The translations under genes were made by a program, and so were the position numbers. The notes under the pieces are model-generated. The model was not told the origin of the DNA and did not search any database. It worked only from the letters and a program-made list of their open reading frames with translations. Shown piece after piece: positions 1 to 6,448 of a stretch of 7,473 nucleotides of DNA; the stretch's first letter is position 1; every line of letters begins with the position of its first letter. This DNA comes from an uncultured Verrucomicrobiales bacterium (GTDB taxonomy: Bacteria > Verrucomicrobiota > Verrucomicrobiia > Limisphaerales > JACDHS01), in NCBI GenBank assembly GCA_937983475.1, contig CALJZV010000450.1, positions 1 to 7,473 on the forward strand, read 5' to 3'.

Positions 1-791
1 TCGCGCAACCGCCGGTGGTGATTGTCGCCATGATGCTGGTGGTCGGCGTGGGGCTTGCCTCTCCTTACATCGTGCTGAGTTTCCGTCCGGGCTGGTTGAG
101 ATATTTGCCCAAGCCCGGCCCCTGGATGGAGCGGTTCAAGGTCGGCATGGGATTTCCGATGCTGGCTGCGGGACTCTGGCTGTTCAGCCTGGTTTCGATT
201 CATTATGGCGATCGTTCATGGTGGCTGGGAATTTTCCTGTTGATTGTCGCGCTGGCGGCGTGGGTCTTTGGCGAGTTTTATCAACGGGGCGCCAAGCGCC
301 GGGGCGTTGCGCTGACGGTGACGGGCCTCTTGCTGACGTTCGGCTATTTCGGCGTGCTGGAAGGACAGTTGGACTGGCGGACGCCGGTGAAGGCCGAGGC
401 CGCGGGCGGTTCAGAATTGGCCAACGCTCCCAAAGGATACAACTGGCAGCCCTGGAGCGTGAAGGCTGTGGCCGAGGCGCGCGAACTGGGGCGGCCCGTG
501 GTGGTGGATTTCACCGCAAAATGGTGCATCACGTGCAATGCCATCGTTAAGCCCGCTTTTGAAAGCGCGTCGGTCATCAGCAAAATGAACGAAGTGAAGG
601 CAGTGGCGTTCCTCGCGGACTTCACTCATTTCCCGCCCGAGATTCATGACGAGTTGGCCCGGTTCGGAAGGGCGGGCGTGCCTCTGGTGGTGGTATATCC
701 CAGCGACAAGACACTGCCGCCTGAGGTGCTGCCCGAGGCGCTGACACCCGGCATGTTGGTTGACGCCTTGAGCCGCGCCCAGGGAAAGTAA
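1..791 (+). CDS. DsbD-like thiol:disulfide interchange protein, 3' part (5' end outside window)
   Basis: The reading frame is open from the first complete codon at position 3, so the gene begins upstream and the first Val/Met codons seen are internal. The visible part holds about four hydrophobic segments (around 15-85, 155-210, 220-285 and 305-355). The first is followed by a Pro/Gly-rich stretch with LPKPGPWMERFK, typical of the membrane core of the DsbD family. After a short linker comes a thioredoxin-fold domain (about 440-785) with the redox motif W-C-I-T-C at 522-536. In the known family, electrons from cytoplasmic thioredoxin pass through the membrane core to this C-terminal domain and then to periplasmic partners. 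The redoxin gene starting 69 bases downstream is a plausible partner (inference). The N-terminal domain, if any, cannot be judged. Confidence 0.9.
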   Translation, partial: AQPPVVIVAMMLVVGVGLASPYIVLSFRPGWLRYLPKPGPWMERFKVGMGFPMLAAGLWLFSLVSIHYGDRSWWLGIFLLIVALAAWVFGEFYQRGAKRRGVALTVTGLLLTFGYFGVLEGQLDWRTPVKAEAAGGSELANAPKGYNWQPWSVKAVAEARELGRPVVVDFTAKWCITCNAIVKPAFESASVISKMNEVKAVAFLADFTHFPPEIHDELARFGRAGVPLVVVYPSDKTLPPEVLPEALTPGMLVDALSRAQGK

Positions 792-850
792 GGGTGATTC
801 AGCGCCTGTGGTGGGCGATATTGAGGTGTTTCATTTTCTCATGACCAAAT

Positions 851-856
851 GAAAGG
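851..856 (+). promoter_or_regulatory. Ribosome binding site favouring the start at 861
   Basis: GAAAGG lies four bases before the ATG at 861. The alternative in-frame ATG at 849 has no purine-rich sequence in front of it and would put four residues (MKGY) before an ordinary signal peptide, so 861 is preferred. Confidence 0.5.
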
Positions 857-860
857 CTAT

Positions 861-1460
861 ATGAAAAAACAATTCGCGTATCTCGCATCGCTTCTTTTGG
901 CGGCCAACGTGGCCTGCGCCAAAGTGGACTCGGGCGCGTCCGCGCCGGAATTCAGCGGCAAGGACATCTCCGGGCGCGTTCATAAGCTCTCAGACTACAA
1001 GGGCAAAATTGTCGTGCTGGAATCCTACAACTACGATTGTCCGTATGTGGCCCGGCATTACGATTCCGGCGCCATGCAGGAGTTGCAGGCGTGGGCCACC
1101 GGCAAGGAGGTCGTGTGGTTGCTGGTCAACTCCGTGCATCGCGGACACAAAAGCTACCGCGATTCATCCGCCGCCCGGCAGGAAATGGAGCGACTGAACA
1201 TCAAGGCGTCGGCCTGGATTGACGACAGCGACGGCGCAATGGGGCGCGCCTATGGCATGCGAACCACGCCGCACATGTATGTCATAGACAAGGAGGGCAA
1301 ACTGGTTTACCAAGGCGCCATTGACAACAGGGCCGCCACCTCCGGCGATCCGCGTTTGGCGCGCAATTACGTGCGAGAAACGGTGGAAAGCCTGCTGGAC
1401 GGAAAGTCTGTTTCCGAGGCCGATACCAAGCCGTATGGTTGCGGCGTAAAGTATAAATAA
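861..1460 (+). CDS. Secreted thioredoxin-like (redoxin/AhpC-TSA type) protein
   Basis: From the ATG at 861 this is a 199-residue protein; an ATG at 849 would give 203. Residues 1-20 form a signal peptide: Lys-Lys, a hydrophobic core and an A-C-A end, with cleavage before KVDS. The Cys in that site is not in a good lipobox. The mature part reads as a thioredoxin/peroxiredoxin fold: GASAPEF start, the strand KIVVLESYNY, then a single active-site Cys in D-C-P-Y-V (C60) instead of CxxC, and a cis-Pro region RTTPHMYVID. A second Cys is near the C-terminus in PYGCGVKY (C194). This one-Cys-plus-C-terminal-Cys pattern suggests the two may form a disulfide during catalysis (inference). It follows the DsbD-like gene by about 70 bases, so it is probably co-transcribed and reduced by it in the periplasm. 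Its substrate, peroxide or protein thiols, cannot be told. Confidence 0.85.
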   Translation: MKKQFAYLASLLLAANVACAKVDSGASAPEFSGKDISGRVHKLSDYKGKIVVLESYNYDCPYVARHYDSGAMQELQAWATGKEVVWLLVNSVHRGHKSYRDSSAARQEMERLNIKASAWIDDSDGAMGRAYGMRTTPHMYVIDKEGKLVYQGAIDNRAATSGDPRLARNYVRETVESLLDGKSVSEADTKPYGCGVKYK

Positions 1461-1503
1461 CCCCTGAAATGCGGTTTTAATTGACTGAAAGGAAAATGAA
1501 GTT

Positions 1504-1800
1504 GTGAGCGCGAGCGTGATTTTGTGGATTTACGTTGGATTGCTGGTGGCCGGCGGCCTGGTGGGATTTCTCATGGCCAAAAGCAAGGCCTCCATCATCG
1601 CGTCGGTGGCCTTTGCCATTCCGCTTTCCCTGTGCGCGGCCAACGTCATCACCGCGCCCCGGGTGGCGGATGTGCTGTTGGGATTCCTTTTGGTGTTCTT
1701 TGGAATGCGCTTTGCCAAGAGCAAGAAGTTCATGCCCGGCGGCCTGATGGCCATTGCATCCGCCGCAGCCTTGGTGCTTCATTTGCTTGCCACGACCTGA
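1504..1800 (+). CDS. TMEM14-family small membrane protein
   Basis: This 98-residue protein starts with GTG at 1504; GAAAGGA at 1487-1493 is its likely ribosome binding site. It has four hydrophobic helices (about residues 6-24, 30-48, 53-70 and 78-96) with short turns. The segment KSKKFMPGGLMA before the last helix is characteristic of the TMEM14 (UPF0136) family. The molecular role in bacteria is not established; some eukaryotic members act in mitochondrial transport. It lies 43 bases after the redoxin gene on the same strand and may share its transcript. Its last 22 bases overlap the 3' end of the converging glycosyltransferase gene. No terminator-like hairpin was seen in the overlap. Confidence 0.85.
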   Translation: MSASVILWIYVGLLVAGGLVGFLMAKSKASIIASVAFAIPLSLCAANVITAPRVADVLLGFLLVFFGMRFAKSKKFMPGGLMAIASAAALVLHLLATT

Positions 1801-2390
1801 TCGCCTCCGCGGAACCGCTCCCAGTCTTCAAAAGTGTCAATGTCGGTCAGCGTGCGCAGGAGCGCGATGCGCAGGCCAAGTTTTTCCGCCCGGAGAAAGG
1901 TTTCTGCAAAGACCGACTCCGTGCTCCAGGGAATGCCCTCCAAAAGCAGCGGATAATATTTGGTCATGCCAATAAGCCAGTAACCGCCATCAGCCGCCGG
2001 CCCCAGCACCAGTTCATGGTCATCCAGCGCTTTCCAGGCCGCTTGAATATCCTCTTCTGTAACTTCCGGGCAATCCGACCCAATGATGACGACCTTGCCG
2101 CAGCCCGCGTCGAAACTTTCCTTGAGCGCTTTTTTCAGACGGACACCAAGGTCCCCGTGGCCTTGCGGGGCTGACTTCCAGCCTTTGCGAATCCATGGGC
2201 GAATGTCCTTTTGGGCGTCATCGGGTGCAAACCGCAATTCCACGTCGTGTAGCGGCTTGAGGTTTTTCAGCAATATCAAGACCAGCTTCTTATAGGCAGC
2301 GAGGGCGGCCTCGGGGCCAATGGACTGCGCCAGCCGCGTCTTGACCAGACCCGCGCGCGGCGCCTTAAGGAAAATTATCAGCCGCTTCAT
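1779..2390 (-). CDS. TIGR04282/DUF2064 family glycosyltransferase (arsenosugar-type)
   Basis: This 203-residue protein has a GT-A nucleotidyl/glycosyl-transferase fold. Visible signatures are the N-terminal nucleotide-binding loop KAPRAGLVKTRLA (residues 9-21), GSDCP (104-108) at the metal/nucleotide site, GPAADGGYWLIG (130-141), and DIDTFEDW near the C-terminus (183-190). These match the DUF2064 family, whose TIGR04282 members are named for arsenosugar biosynthesis because they often neighbour the radical SAM protein ArsS. No arsS or arsenic gene is visible here, so the substrate is uncertain and a general sugar-transfer role is equally possible. It lies 26 bases downstream of the Tudor-like gene on the same strand, a probable two-gene operon. 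Length is normal for the family. Confidence 0.88.
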   Translation of the reverse strand: MKRLIIFLKAPRAGLVKTRLAQSIGPEAALAAYKKLVLILLKNLKPLHDVELRFAPDDAQKDIRPWIRKGWKSAPQGHGDLGVRLKKALKESFDAGCGKVVIIGSDCPEVTEEDIQAAWKALDDHELVLGPAADGGYWLIGMTKYYPLLLEGIPWSTESVFAETFLRAEKLGLRIALLRTLTDIDTFEDWERFRGGDQVVASK

Positions 2391-2416
2391 TTCTCAGAAG
2401 GCGCTTTTGAGGCGAA

Positions 2417-2962
2417 TCAGCCCTTGGACTTGAATTGGTCGTCCTCGTGCTTGAACAATAGGTTGAAGGTCGTCATGGAGCCGTAGCAGCGGGAGATGTA
2501 CTGCTGCATGTCGAATTTTTCCGAATCGGTCAACTGCGCGTGGCCGTTGATCTTCTGCTCCAGCACGCGAAGGTTGTTCCGCATCATGACAATTTTGTGG
2601 AAGAAGGTTTCCAGCGGCACGTCCTTGGGCTGGAGCGAGGCGTCCGCCGGTTTGAGCACCAGCGTTCCGTTGCGCCAGCGGCTGGCCAGTTGCTCCACGG
2701 TTTCCAGTTCGCCGCGCTCGATCTTCAATTCCCTGGCCAGCCGGTGAACCGTTTCCGCGATCACCGTGGCCAGCGGCACGCTGATGCCGGTGATTTCCGC
2801 CTGGGGCTCGGCGGGCTCAATCTCGCTGTGCTCCGGGGAAATGGTGCGCAACTGATCTTCAAAGCGGATGTCCGCGGCGTGTTCCGACACGGATTTGACG
2901 GTGCCCACCCCATATTGGGGATGGCGGATTTTCATGCCAACGTGCAAGGCCTCAAGTTTCAT
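2417..2962 (-). CDS. Small protein with an N-terminal Tudor/CarD-like domain
   Basis: This 181-residue soluble protein has two parts. Residues about 7-50 form a small beta-barrel of the type at the start of CarD/TRCF and the end of UvrD-like helicases: GMKIRHPQYGVGTVKSV, then ADIRFEDQLRTIS. In those families this domain binds RNA polymerase. The rest (about 62-175) is predicted helical and charged, with a conserved-looking stretch FFHKIVMMRNNLRVLEQKI. There is no catalytic motif. A role in transcription or protein-protein contact is therefore inference. The ATG start is preceded by only a weak GGG, not a clear ribosome binding site. It is the first gene of a likely operon with the glycosyltransferase. 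The foldback element begins 16 bases upstream of its start codon, so that element may carry or disrupt its promoter. Confidence 0.7.
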   Translation of the reverse strand: MKLEALHVGMKIRHPQYGVGTVKSVSEHAADIRFEDQLRTISPEHSEIEPAEPQAEITGISVPLATVIAETVHRLARELKIERGELETVEQLASRWRNGTLVLKPADASLQPKDVPLETFFHKIVMMRNNLRVLEQKINGHAQLTDSEKFDMQQYISRCYGSMTTFNLLFKHEDDQFKSKG

Positions 2963-2978
2963 ATATGCCCGGGAGTCT

Positions 2979-3253
2979 AGGGCGTGTCTTCAAAATAGGA
3001 AAGGGTGCTGTTGACGCGCAAAAGAGGTGATGGCAAGACGCGAGGAGGGAACATGTCCTTCATGGACCTGTGACCGACGAGCAACGAAGCCAGCGCCTCT
3101 TTTGCGCGTCAACCCTCCGGGCGGGGCCGCTTTTGCCCGCTGGCGTCGTTGACTCACCTTCACAGGTCATTTCAGACATGCTCAGGTTCGCCGCCTTGCC
3201 AGCAACCAGAATCAGCTCCCGCAGCACCCTTTCCTATTTTGAAGCCACGCCCT
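2979..3253. mobile_element. 275-bp foldback (MITE-like) element with 32-bp terminal inverted repeats
   Basis: The ends 2979-3010 and 3222-3253 are inverted repeats identical at 31 of 32 positions, beginning AGGGCGTG and ending AAAGGGTGCTG on the inner side. The arms stay complementary in order further in: 3031-3037 with 3195-3201, 3052-3057 with 3175-3180, 3065-3073 with 3160-3168, 3082-3087 with 3146-3151, and 3089-3095 with 3138-3144. A second, competing hairpin pairs 3010-3027 with 3096-3113 (18 perfect bases). No transposase is encoded; the longest frame inside looks spurious. Flanks CTAG and CTGG just outside GGCGTG/CACGCC could be a decayed 4-bp target duplication, but this is weak. It is best read as a non-autonomous transposable element or a structured intergenic repeat. 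Confidence 0.75.
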
Positions 3254-3406
3254 GGCACGGGTTTGGATTCCGCCAAGCTGTCTGAACGCTTCCCTTGCAG
3301 GAGACATGCTTATCCCCATGCGCCAATCAGGCAGCCTGCGGATTGCGCATTACTTCCTGAAATGTGTTAGTGCCATAGTCTCCAATCACAAACAGGAGCT
3401 TAAATT
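3254..3406 (+). promoter_or_regulatory. Leader region of the basic-protein operon
   Basis: This 153-base stretch between the foldback element and the basic-protein gene must carry that operon's promoter unless the promoter lies inside the element. No convincing -35/-10 pair was found. AGGAG at 3394-3398, eight bases before the ATG at 3407, is a good ribosome binding site. Confidence 0.45.
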
Positions 3407-3736
3407 ATGGCTGAACAAAATCGAACCGAACGGTCCCGGAGGTTGTCCCAGTTAAACCGCGCCCTGCGGAACAAGAAATCCTCATCGGGTAGTGCAAGCA
3501 AGTCCTGGCGTCAGACGTCTCTGTCGGTGAGCACGCCGTCCAAGGCGAAGTCATCGACCCGCAAGAAAACCACGGGCCGCAGCGCCCCGGCAAAGTCCAA
3601 GGCGTCCAAGGGGAGCCCGGCCAAGCGAGGCAACAAAAAGGCGGCCGTCAAGACGCCCCGGAGCAGGACGGGCAAATCCGCTCCCGCCAGGCGCTCCAAG
3701 CCGAGCCGCAAGCCCGCCCGTTCCCGGACCAAATAG
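3407..3736 (+). CDS. Histone H1-like Lys/Arg/Ser/Ala-rich basic protein
   Basis: This 109-residue protein is about one third Lys plus Arg, with only two acidic residues, both Glu near the N-terminus. The rest is mostly Ser, Ala, Pro, Gly and Thr. From about residue 24 on it is a low-complexity tail with short PAK/SKP/TRKK-type units, like the C-terminal tail of histone H1 and bacterial H1-like proteins. The first ~22 residues (RTERSRRLSQLNRALRNKK) could form a basic amphipathic helix. Such proteins usually bind nucleic acid and condense DNA; this is inference from composition. AGGAG lies eight bases before the start. The next gene begins 14 bases after the stop, so it leads a three-gene operon. 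No enzyme domain is present. A ribosomal-protein-like or phage origin is not supported. Confidence 0.75.
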   Translation: MAEQNRTERSRRLSQLNRALRNKKSSSGSASKSWRQTSLSVSTPSKAKSSTRKKTTGRSAPAKSKASKGSPAKRGNKKAAVKTPRSRTGKSAPARRSKPSRKPARSRTK

Positions 3737-3750
3737 CCAAGGAGCGCGCC

Positions 3751-4092
3751 ATGTTGTTTGAATTGACTGTGATTCCACTGGGTGAGGGCACGCACCTGAG
3801 CCGCTCCATTGCCGAGGTGATCAAGATCATTGACGCCTCTCAATTGCCTTATCAATTGACGCCCTCCGGGACGTGCATCGAAGGCGAATGGGACGAGGTG
3901 TTGGAGGTGATCCGCCGCTGCCATGACCGGATGCGCGAGAGCTCCTCGCACGTGATTACGTCCATCCGGATTGAGGACGACGCCGGCGAGCGGGACAAGC
4001 TCCGGCGAAATATCGCTTCCGTGGAGGAAAAGGTCGGCTACTCGCTCCATGCCAGGGAGTCCGGCCACCGAATTGCCGAGGCGCGGCGATGA
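3751..4092 (+). CDS. MTH1187 family (UPF0045) thiamine-binding protein
   Basis: This 113-residue protein matches the small ferredoxin-fold MTH1187/YqgV family in length and in motifs: an N-terminal strand MLFELTVIPLG, GTHLSRSIAEVIKIID, then S-G-T-C-I-E-G-E-W-D-E-V (residues 39-50), which lines the ligand site, and VITSIRIEDDAG later. Members form oligomers and have been shown to bind thiamine-type ligands, acting as binding proteins rather than enzymes. The C-terminal ~20 residues (EKVGYSLHARESGHRIAEARR) extend past the core and look charged. AAGGAG at 3739-3744 gives a strong ribosome binding site six bases before ATG. It is the middle gene of the operon and may supply or sense a cofactor, but a link to the basic protein is not evident. 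Confidence 0.88.
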   Translation: MLFELTVIPLGEGTHLSRSIAEVIKIIDASQLPYQLTPSGTCIEGEWDEVLEVIRRCHDRMRESSSHVITSIRIEDDAGERDKLRRNIASVEEKVGYSLHARESGHRIAEARR

Positions 4093-4112
4093 CGCTTCGC
4101 CTTGTGCTGAAC

Positions 4113-4119
4113 AAGGAGG
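4113..4119 (+). promoter_or_regulatory. Ribosome binding site fixing the CBS-protein start at 4124
   Basis: AAGGAGG lies four bases before the ATG at 4124. The frame is open further upstream to an ATG at 3971, but that would overlap the thiamine-binding gene and add 51 residues unlike any CBS protein. Confidence 0.75.
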
Positions 4120-4123
4120 AACT

Positions 4124-4564
4124 ATGAAGGTCAAGGATATCGAGACGCCCGACCCGGAGGTGATTCGCCCCGATGACACGCTTGCCCAGGCCGCCCGGAA
4201 AATGCGCGACCTGAACATCGGCCTGCTGCCGGTGTGCGACGGCGAACAACTCTTGGGCACCATCACGGACAGGGACATCGTCATCAGGGCCATCGCCGAG
4301 GGTTGGAATCCCACCACCGCCAAGGTGCGCCAGTGCATGACCGCCGAAGTGTTCTGTTGCTTCGAGGACCAGAACATCAAGGAGGCGGCCTCGTTGATGG
4401 AGGAAAAACAAGTGCGACGACTGCCCGTGCTCAACGATCAAAAGCGCCTGGTCGGAATTGTCTCGCTGGGGGATGTGGCCGTGCGCACCGGCAAGGAACG
4501 CCTGGCCGGGGAAATCCTGGAACGGGTTTCCGAGCCGTCGCCCTCCGAAGCGGTGATGGCCTGA
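4124..4564 (+). CDS. Tandem CBS-domain protein
   Basis: This 146-residue protein is made almost wholly of two CBS domains. The first runs about 8-60, with IRPDDTLAQAARKM, NIGLLPV and GTITDRDIVIRAI. The second runs about 70-125, with the M-T start (CMTAEVFCCFEDQNIKEAA), QVRRLPVLN and GIVSLGDVAVRT. Paired CBS domains form a Bateman module that typically binds adenine nucleotides (AMP, ATP, SAM) as a sensor. The TDRD in the first repeat fits the ribose/phosphate-binding position; the second has SLGD there. No effector domain is attached, so it may act on a partner protein (inference). The last ~20 residues are a short tail. It closes the three-gene operon and ends 16 bases from the converging sugar-kinase gene, with no clear terminator between them. 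Confidence 0.92.
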   Translation: MKVKDIETPDPEVIRPDDTLAQAARKMRDLNIGLLPVCDGEQLLGTITDRDIVIRAIAEGWNPTTAKVRQCMTAEVFCCFEDQNIKEAASLMEEKQVRRLPVLNDQKRLVGIVSLGDVAVRTGKERLAGEILERVSEPSPSEAVMA

Positions 4565-4580
4565 GCGGTTTTGAAGCGGT

Positions 4581-5501
4581 TTATTTGCTACGAAGAAAAT
4601 GAAGCAGTTCGGTTGCGGTGGGAATGCCGTCTTGGGTGCCGAACCGCGCGGCCTTTAACGCGGCTGCCGCTGCCGCGCGCCGAATGCACTCCTTAATGGC
4701 GAATCCCTTTGCGAGCGCGGCGGCGTAAGCGCCGTGAAACACGTCTCCGCATCCGGTGGTGTCCACGGTTTGCACCTCGAAGGCGGGCTGGTGAACGATG
4801 CGGGAACCTTCCGTGGCCCGAAACCAGCAGCCCCGCTTGCCAGCCGTGACGGCCACCAGGCTTCGCTGTGCGGTTGCCCACAGTTTTTCCACCGATCGCC
4901 GCGGGCTGGATTCTCCCGTCAGCGTTGCGGCAAATGTTGCCGAAAGAATCAGGTGGTCGGTCATCTCAAGCAGTCGGGGAAATTCAGGGCCCGATTCCCG
5001 TTCAAAATCCGCGACGACCGGGATGCTGTGGTCCCGGGCGATTCGCGCGGCGCGCAAAGTGGCTCCGATGTCCCCGAAATGATCCACCAGCAGGACGCGG
5101 CTGGAGAGGATCACGGCTTTTGATGGCCAGTTGGGAACCGGGCCGCCTTTCGGTGGCCGATGGGAAAAGACATTCCGGGTCTGGCGTCGGGCATCCACGA
5201 TGATGAAGGAATGCGGTGGAGCGGCCTCGGAATGGCGCTTGAGATAACGGAGGTTCACGCCCTCACGCTTTAATTCGCCAAGGGCAAATTGCGACAGGTC
5301 ATCGGTTCCCAGCATGCCGGCGTAGGCGCATTTGGCTCCCAGCCGGGACGCGGCGATCAGCGCTGTGCCGGTCAAGCCGCCGCATTGGCGCAGCACGCGC
5401 AGAACTCTGGCCTTGGAATCGGGCAGGGGATACTGCTCGGCCAGGATCAACTCATCCACGGCCACGGCTCCCAGGCCCAGCACATCAAACCGCTTTTTCA
5501 T
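4581..5501 (-). CDS. PfkB-family carbohydrate kinase (ribokinase-like)
   Basis: This 306-residue protein has the length and order of ribokinase-fold sugar kinases. The N-terminal strand is VLGLGAVAVDEL, with Asp16 in the substrate-contact position. A Gly-Gly region at 41-42 follows (QCGGLTGTALIAASRLG), where most family members have an Asn before the Ala. The C-terminal signature DTTGCGDVFHGAYAAAL (247-263) contains the expected catalytic base Asp253; the usual GAGD is GCGD here. The kinase transfers the gamma-phosphate of ATP to a sugar or nucleoside hydroxyl. The exact substrate (ribose, fructose, adenosine or other) cannot be read from sequence. Its ATG lies inside the end of rsmI (17-base overlap), so the two are likely translated together. 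It converges with the CBS gene 16 bases away. Confidence 0.9.
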   Translation of the reverse strand: MKKRFDVLGLGAVAVDELILAEQYPLPDSKARVLRVLRQCGGLTGTALIAASRLGAKCAYAGMLGTDDLSQFALGELKREGVNLRYLKRHSEAAPPHSFIIVDARRQTRNVFSHRPPKGGPVPNWPSKAVILSSRVLLVDHFGDIGATLRAARIARDHSIPVVADFERESGPEFPRLLEMTDHLILSATFAATLTGESSPRRSVEKLWATAQRSLVAVTAGKRGCWFRATEGSRIVHQPAFEVQTVDTTGCGDVFHGAYAAALAKGFAIKECIRRAAAAAALKAARFGTQDGIPTATELLHFLRSK

Positions 5502-6201
5502 GGGGCAATTCGGGGCTGATCATCACGACGAACTCGCCTTTGATGGAGCGGTTCCGGAGTTGCTCGATCAGTTCGTCGGGTTTGCCGCGCACGAATTCCT
5601 CATATCTTTTGGTCAGTTCCCGCGCGAGCACCACGGTTCGTTCTGGATAAAGCTCCTGAAGCTCCGCCAGCAGTTTTTCAATCCGGTAAGGCGACTCGTA
5701 GAGCACCAGCGTCCCGGGAATCTGTTTCAGTTCCTCCAGACGACGTTTTCGTTGCCCGGATTTGTGCGGCAGGAAGCCGATGAAATGAAACTCCTCGGTG
5801 GGCATCCCGCTCGCGGTGAGGGCTGCGACCAAAGCACACGGGCCGGGAACCGCTTCAACGCGCAGGCCGGCCCTCACCGCGGCATTCACGACGCGCTCGC
5901 CCGGATCGCTGATGCCCGGCGTGCCGGCGTCGGTCACCAAAGCCACGGTTTCGCCGCGTTGCAGGCGTTGGAGTATTTCCTCGCTGCGGCGGGCCTCATT
6001 GAACTGAAAGTAGCTCAACAGCGGCTTGGAAATGCCGAAGTGTCGCAGCAGTTGGCCGGAGCGGCGCGTGTCTTCGGCGGCCACCACCGTGCATTCCTTG
6101 AGCACGCGCAAGGCGCGCAGGGTGATGTCCTCCAGGTTGCCGATGGGCGTGGCCACCAGGTAAAGCGTGCCCGGTTGCAACGGTGGCAAGTTGGTTTCCA
6201 T
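5485..6201 (-). CDS. rsmI: 16S rRNA (cytidine(1402)-2'-O)-methyltransferase RsmI
   Basis: This 238-residue protein is a clear tetrapyrrole-methylase-fold RsmI. It shows LYLVATPIGNLEDITLRAL (residues 13-31), AAEDTRRSGQLLRHFGI, VALVTDAGTPGISDPG (86-101), AVPGPCALVAAL, HFIGFLPHKS, LVLYESPYRI, ARELTKRYEE (193-202) and KGEFVVMI (221-228). RsmI uses SAM to 2'-O-methylate C1402 of 16S rRNA in the decoding centre. The protein stops soon after GEFVVMI. Many family members run to about 280 residues with a small extra C-terminal domain that is missing here; the core looks intact. ATG at 6201 is the only sensible start and has no clear ribosome binding site. The sugar-kinase gene overlaps its 3' end. Confidence 0.95.
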   Translation of the reverse strand: METNLPPLQPGTLYLVATPIGNLEDITLRALRVLKECTVVAAEDTRRSGQLLRHFGISKPLLSYFQFNEARRSEEILQRLQRGETVALVTDAGTPGISDPGERVVNAAVRAGLRVEAVPGPCALVAALTASGMPTEEFHFIGFLPHKSGQRKRRLEELKQIPGTLVLYESPYRIEKLLAELQELYPERTVVLARELTKRYEEFVRGKPDELIEQLRNRSIKGEFVVMISPELPHEKAV

Positions 6202-6448
6202 GCCCGAAATAGTCGAAGGAAGCGGTCAAATTGCAACCGCAAGTTTGAGCGCGCTCGAATCTTGGGGAGAACGAGTCGTATCACCCGGAAATAATCACAC
6301 CCGGCGCATTCACACACTGAAAGTCTAATCCTTCGGTAAAGCCGCTTTTCGAGGCCGGGGAGACATAAAACCGGCAAATTGTTGATTTCAGAATGCTTGC
6401 AACGAGCCATCCCGTGAAAACGACCCAATTTCGGTTTACAAAAAAAAC

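Noticed and set aside
841..852. Three-codon open frame (MTK) ending at an ATGA overlap, and a similar one (MKL) at 1496-1507 overlapping the GTG start at 1504
   Set aside because: Such mini-frames are common by chance. The first overlaps the less likely start of the redoxin gene, and there is no sign of translational coupling.
3253..3267. Possible sigma-54 promoter (TGGCACG followed by TTGG)
   Set aside because: The -24 box is good, but the required GC of the -12 box is GA at the correct spacing. It also starts at the last base of the foldback element, so a chance match is more likely.
3070..3285. 71-codon open frame inside the foldback element
   Set aside because: It lies within the inverted-repeat structure and runs through its right end, has no ribosome binding site and no recognisable domain. 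It looks like a by-product of the repeat.
3511..4434. 307-codon open frame on the minus strand
   Set aside because: It is antisense to three well-supported genes with strong ribosome binding sites. Long antisense frames are expected at this GC content, and the protein resembles nothing.
5332..6294. 320-codon open frame on the plus strand
   Set aside because: It is antisense to the PfkB kinase and rsmI, both clearly recognised. It has no domain of its own.
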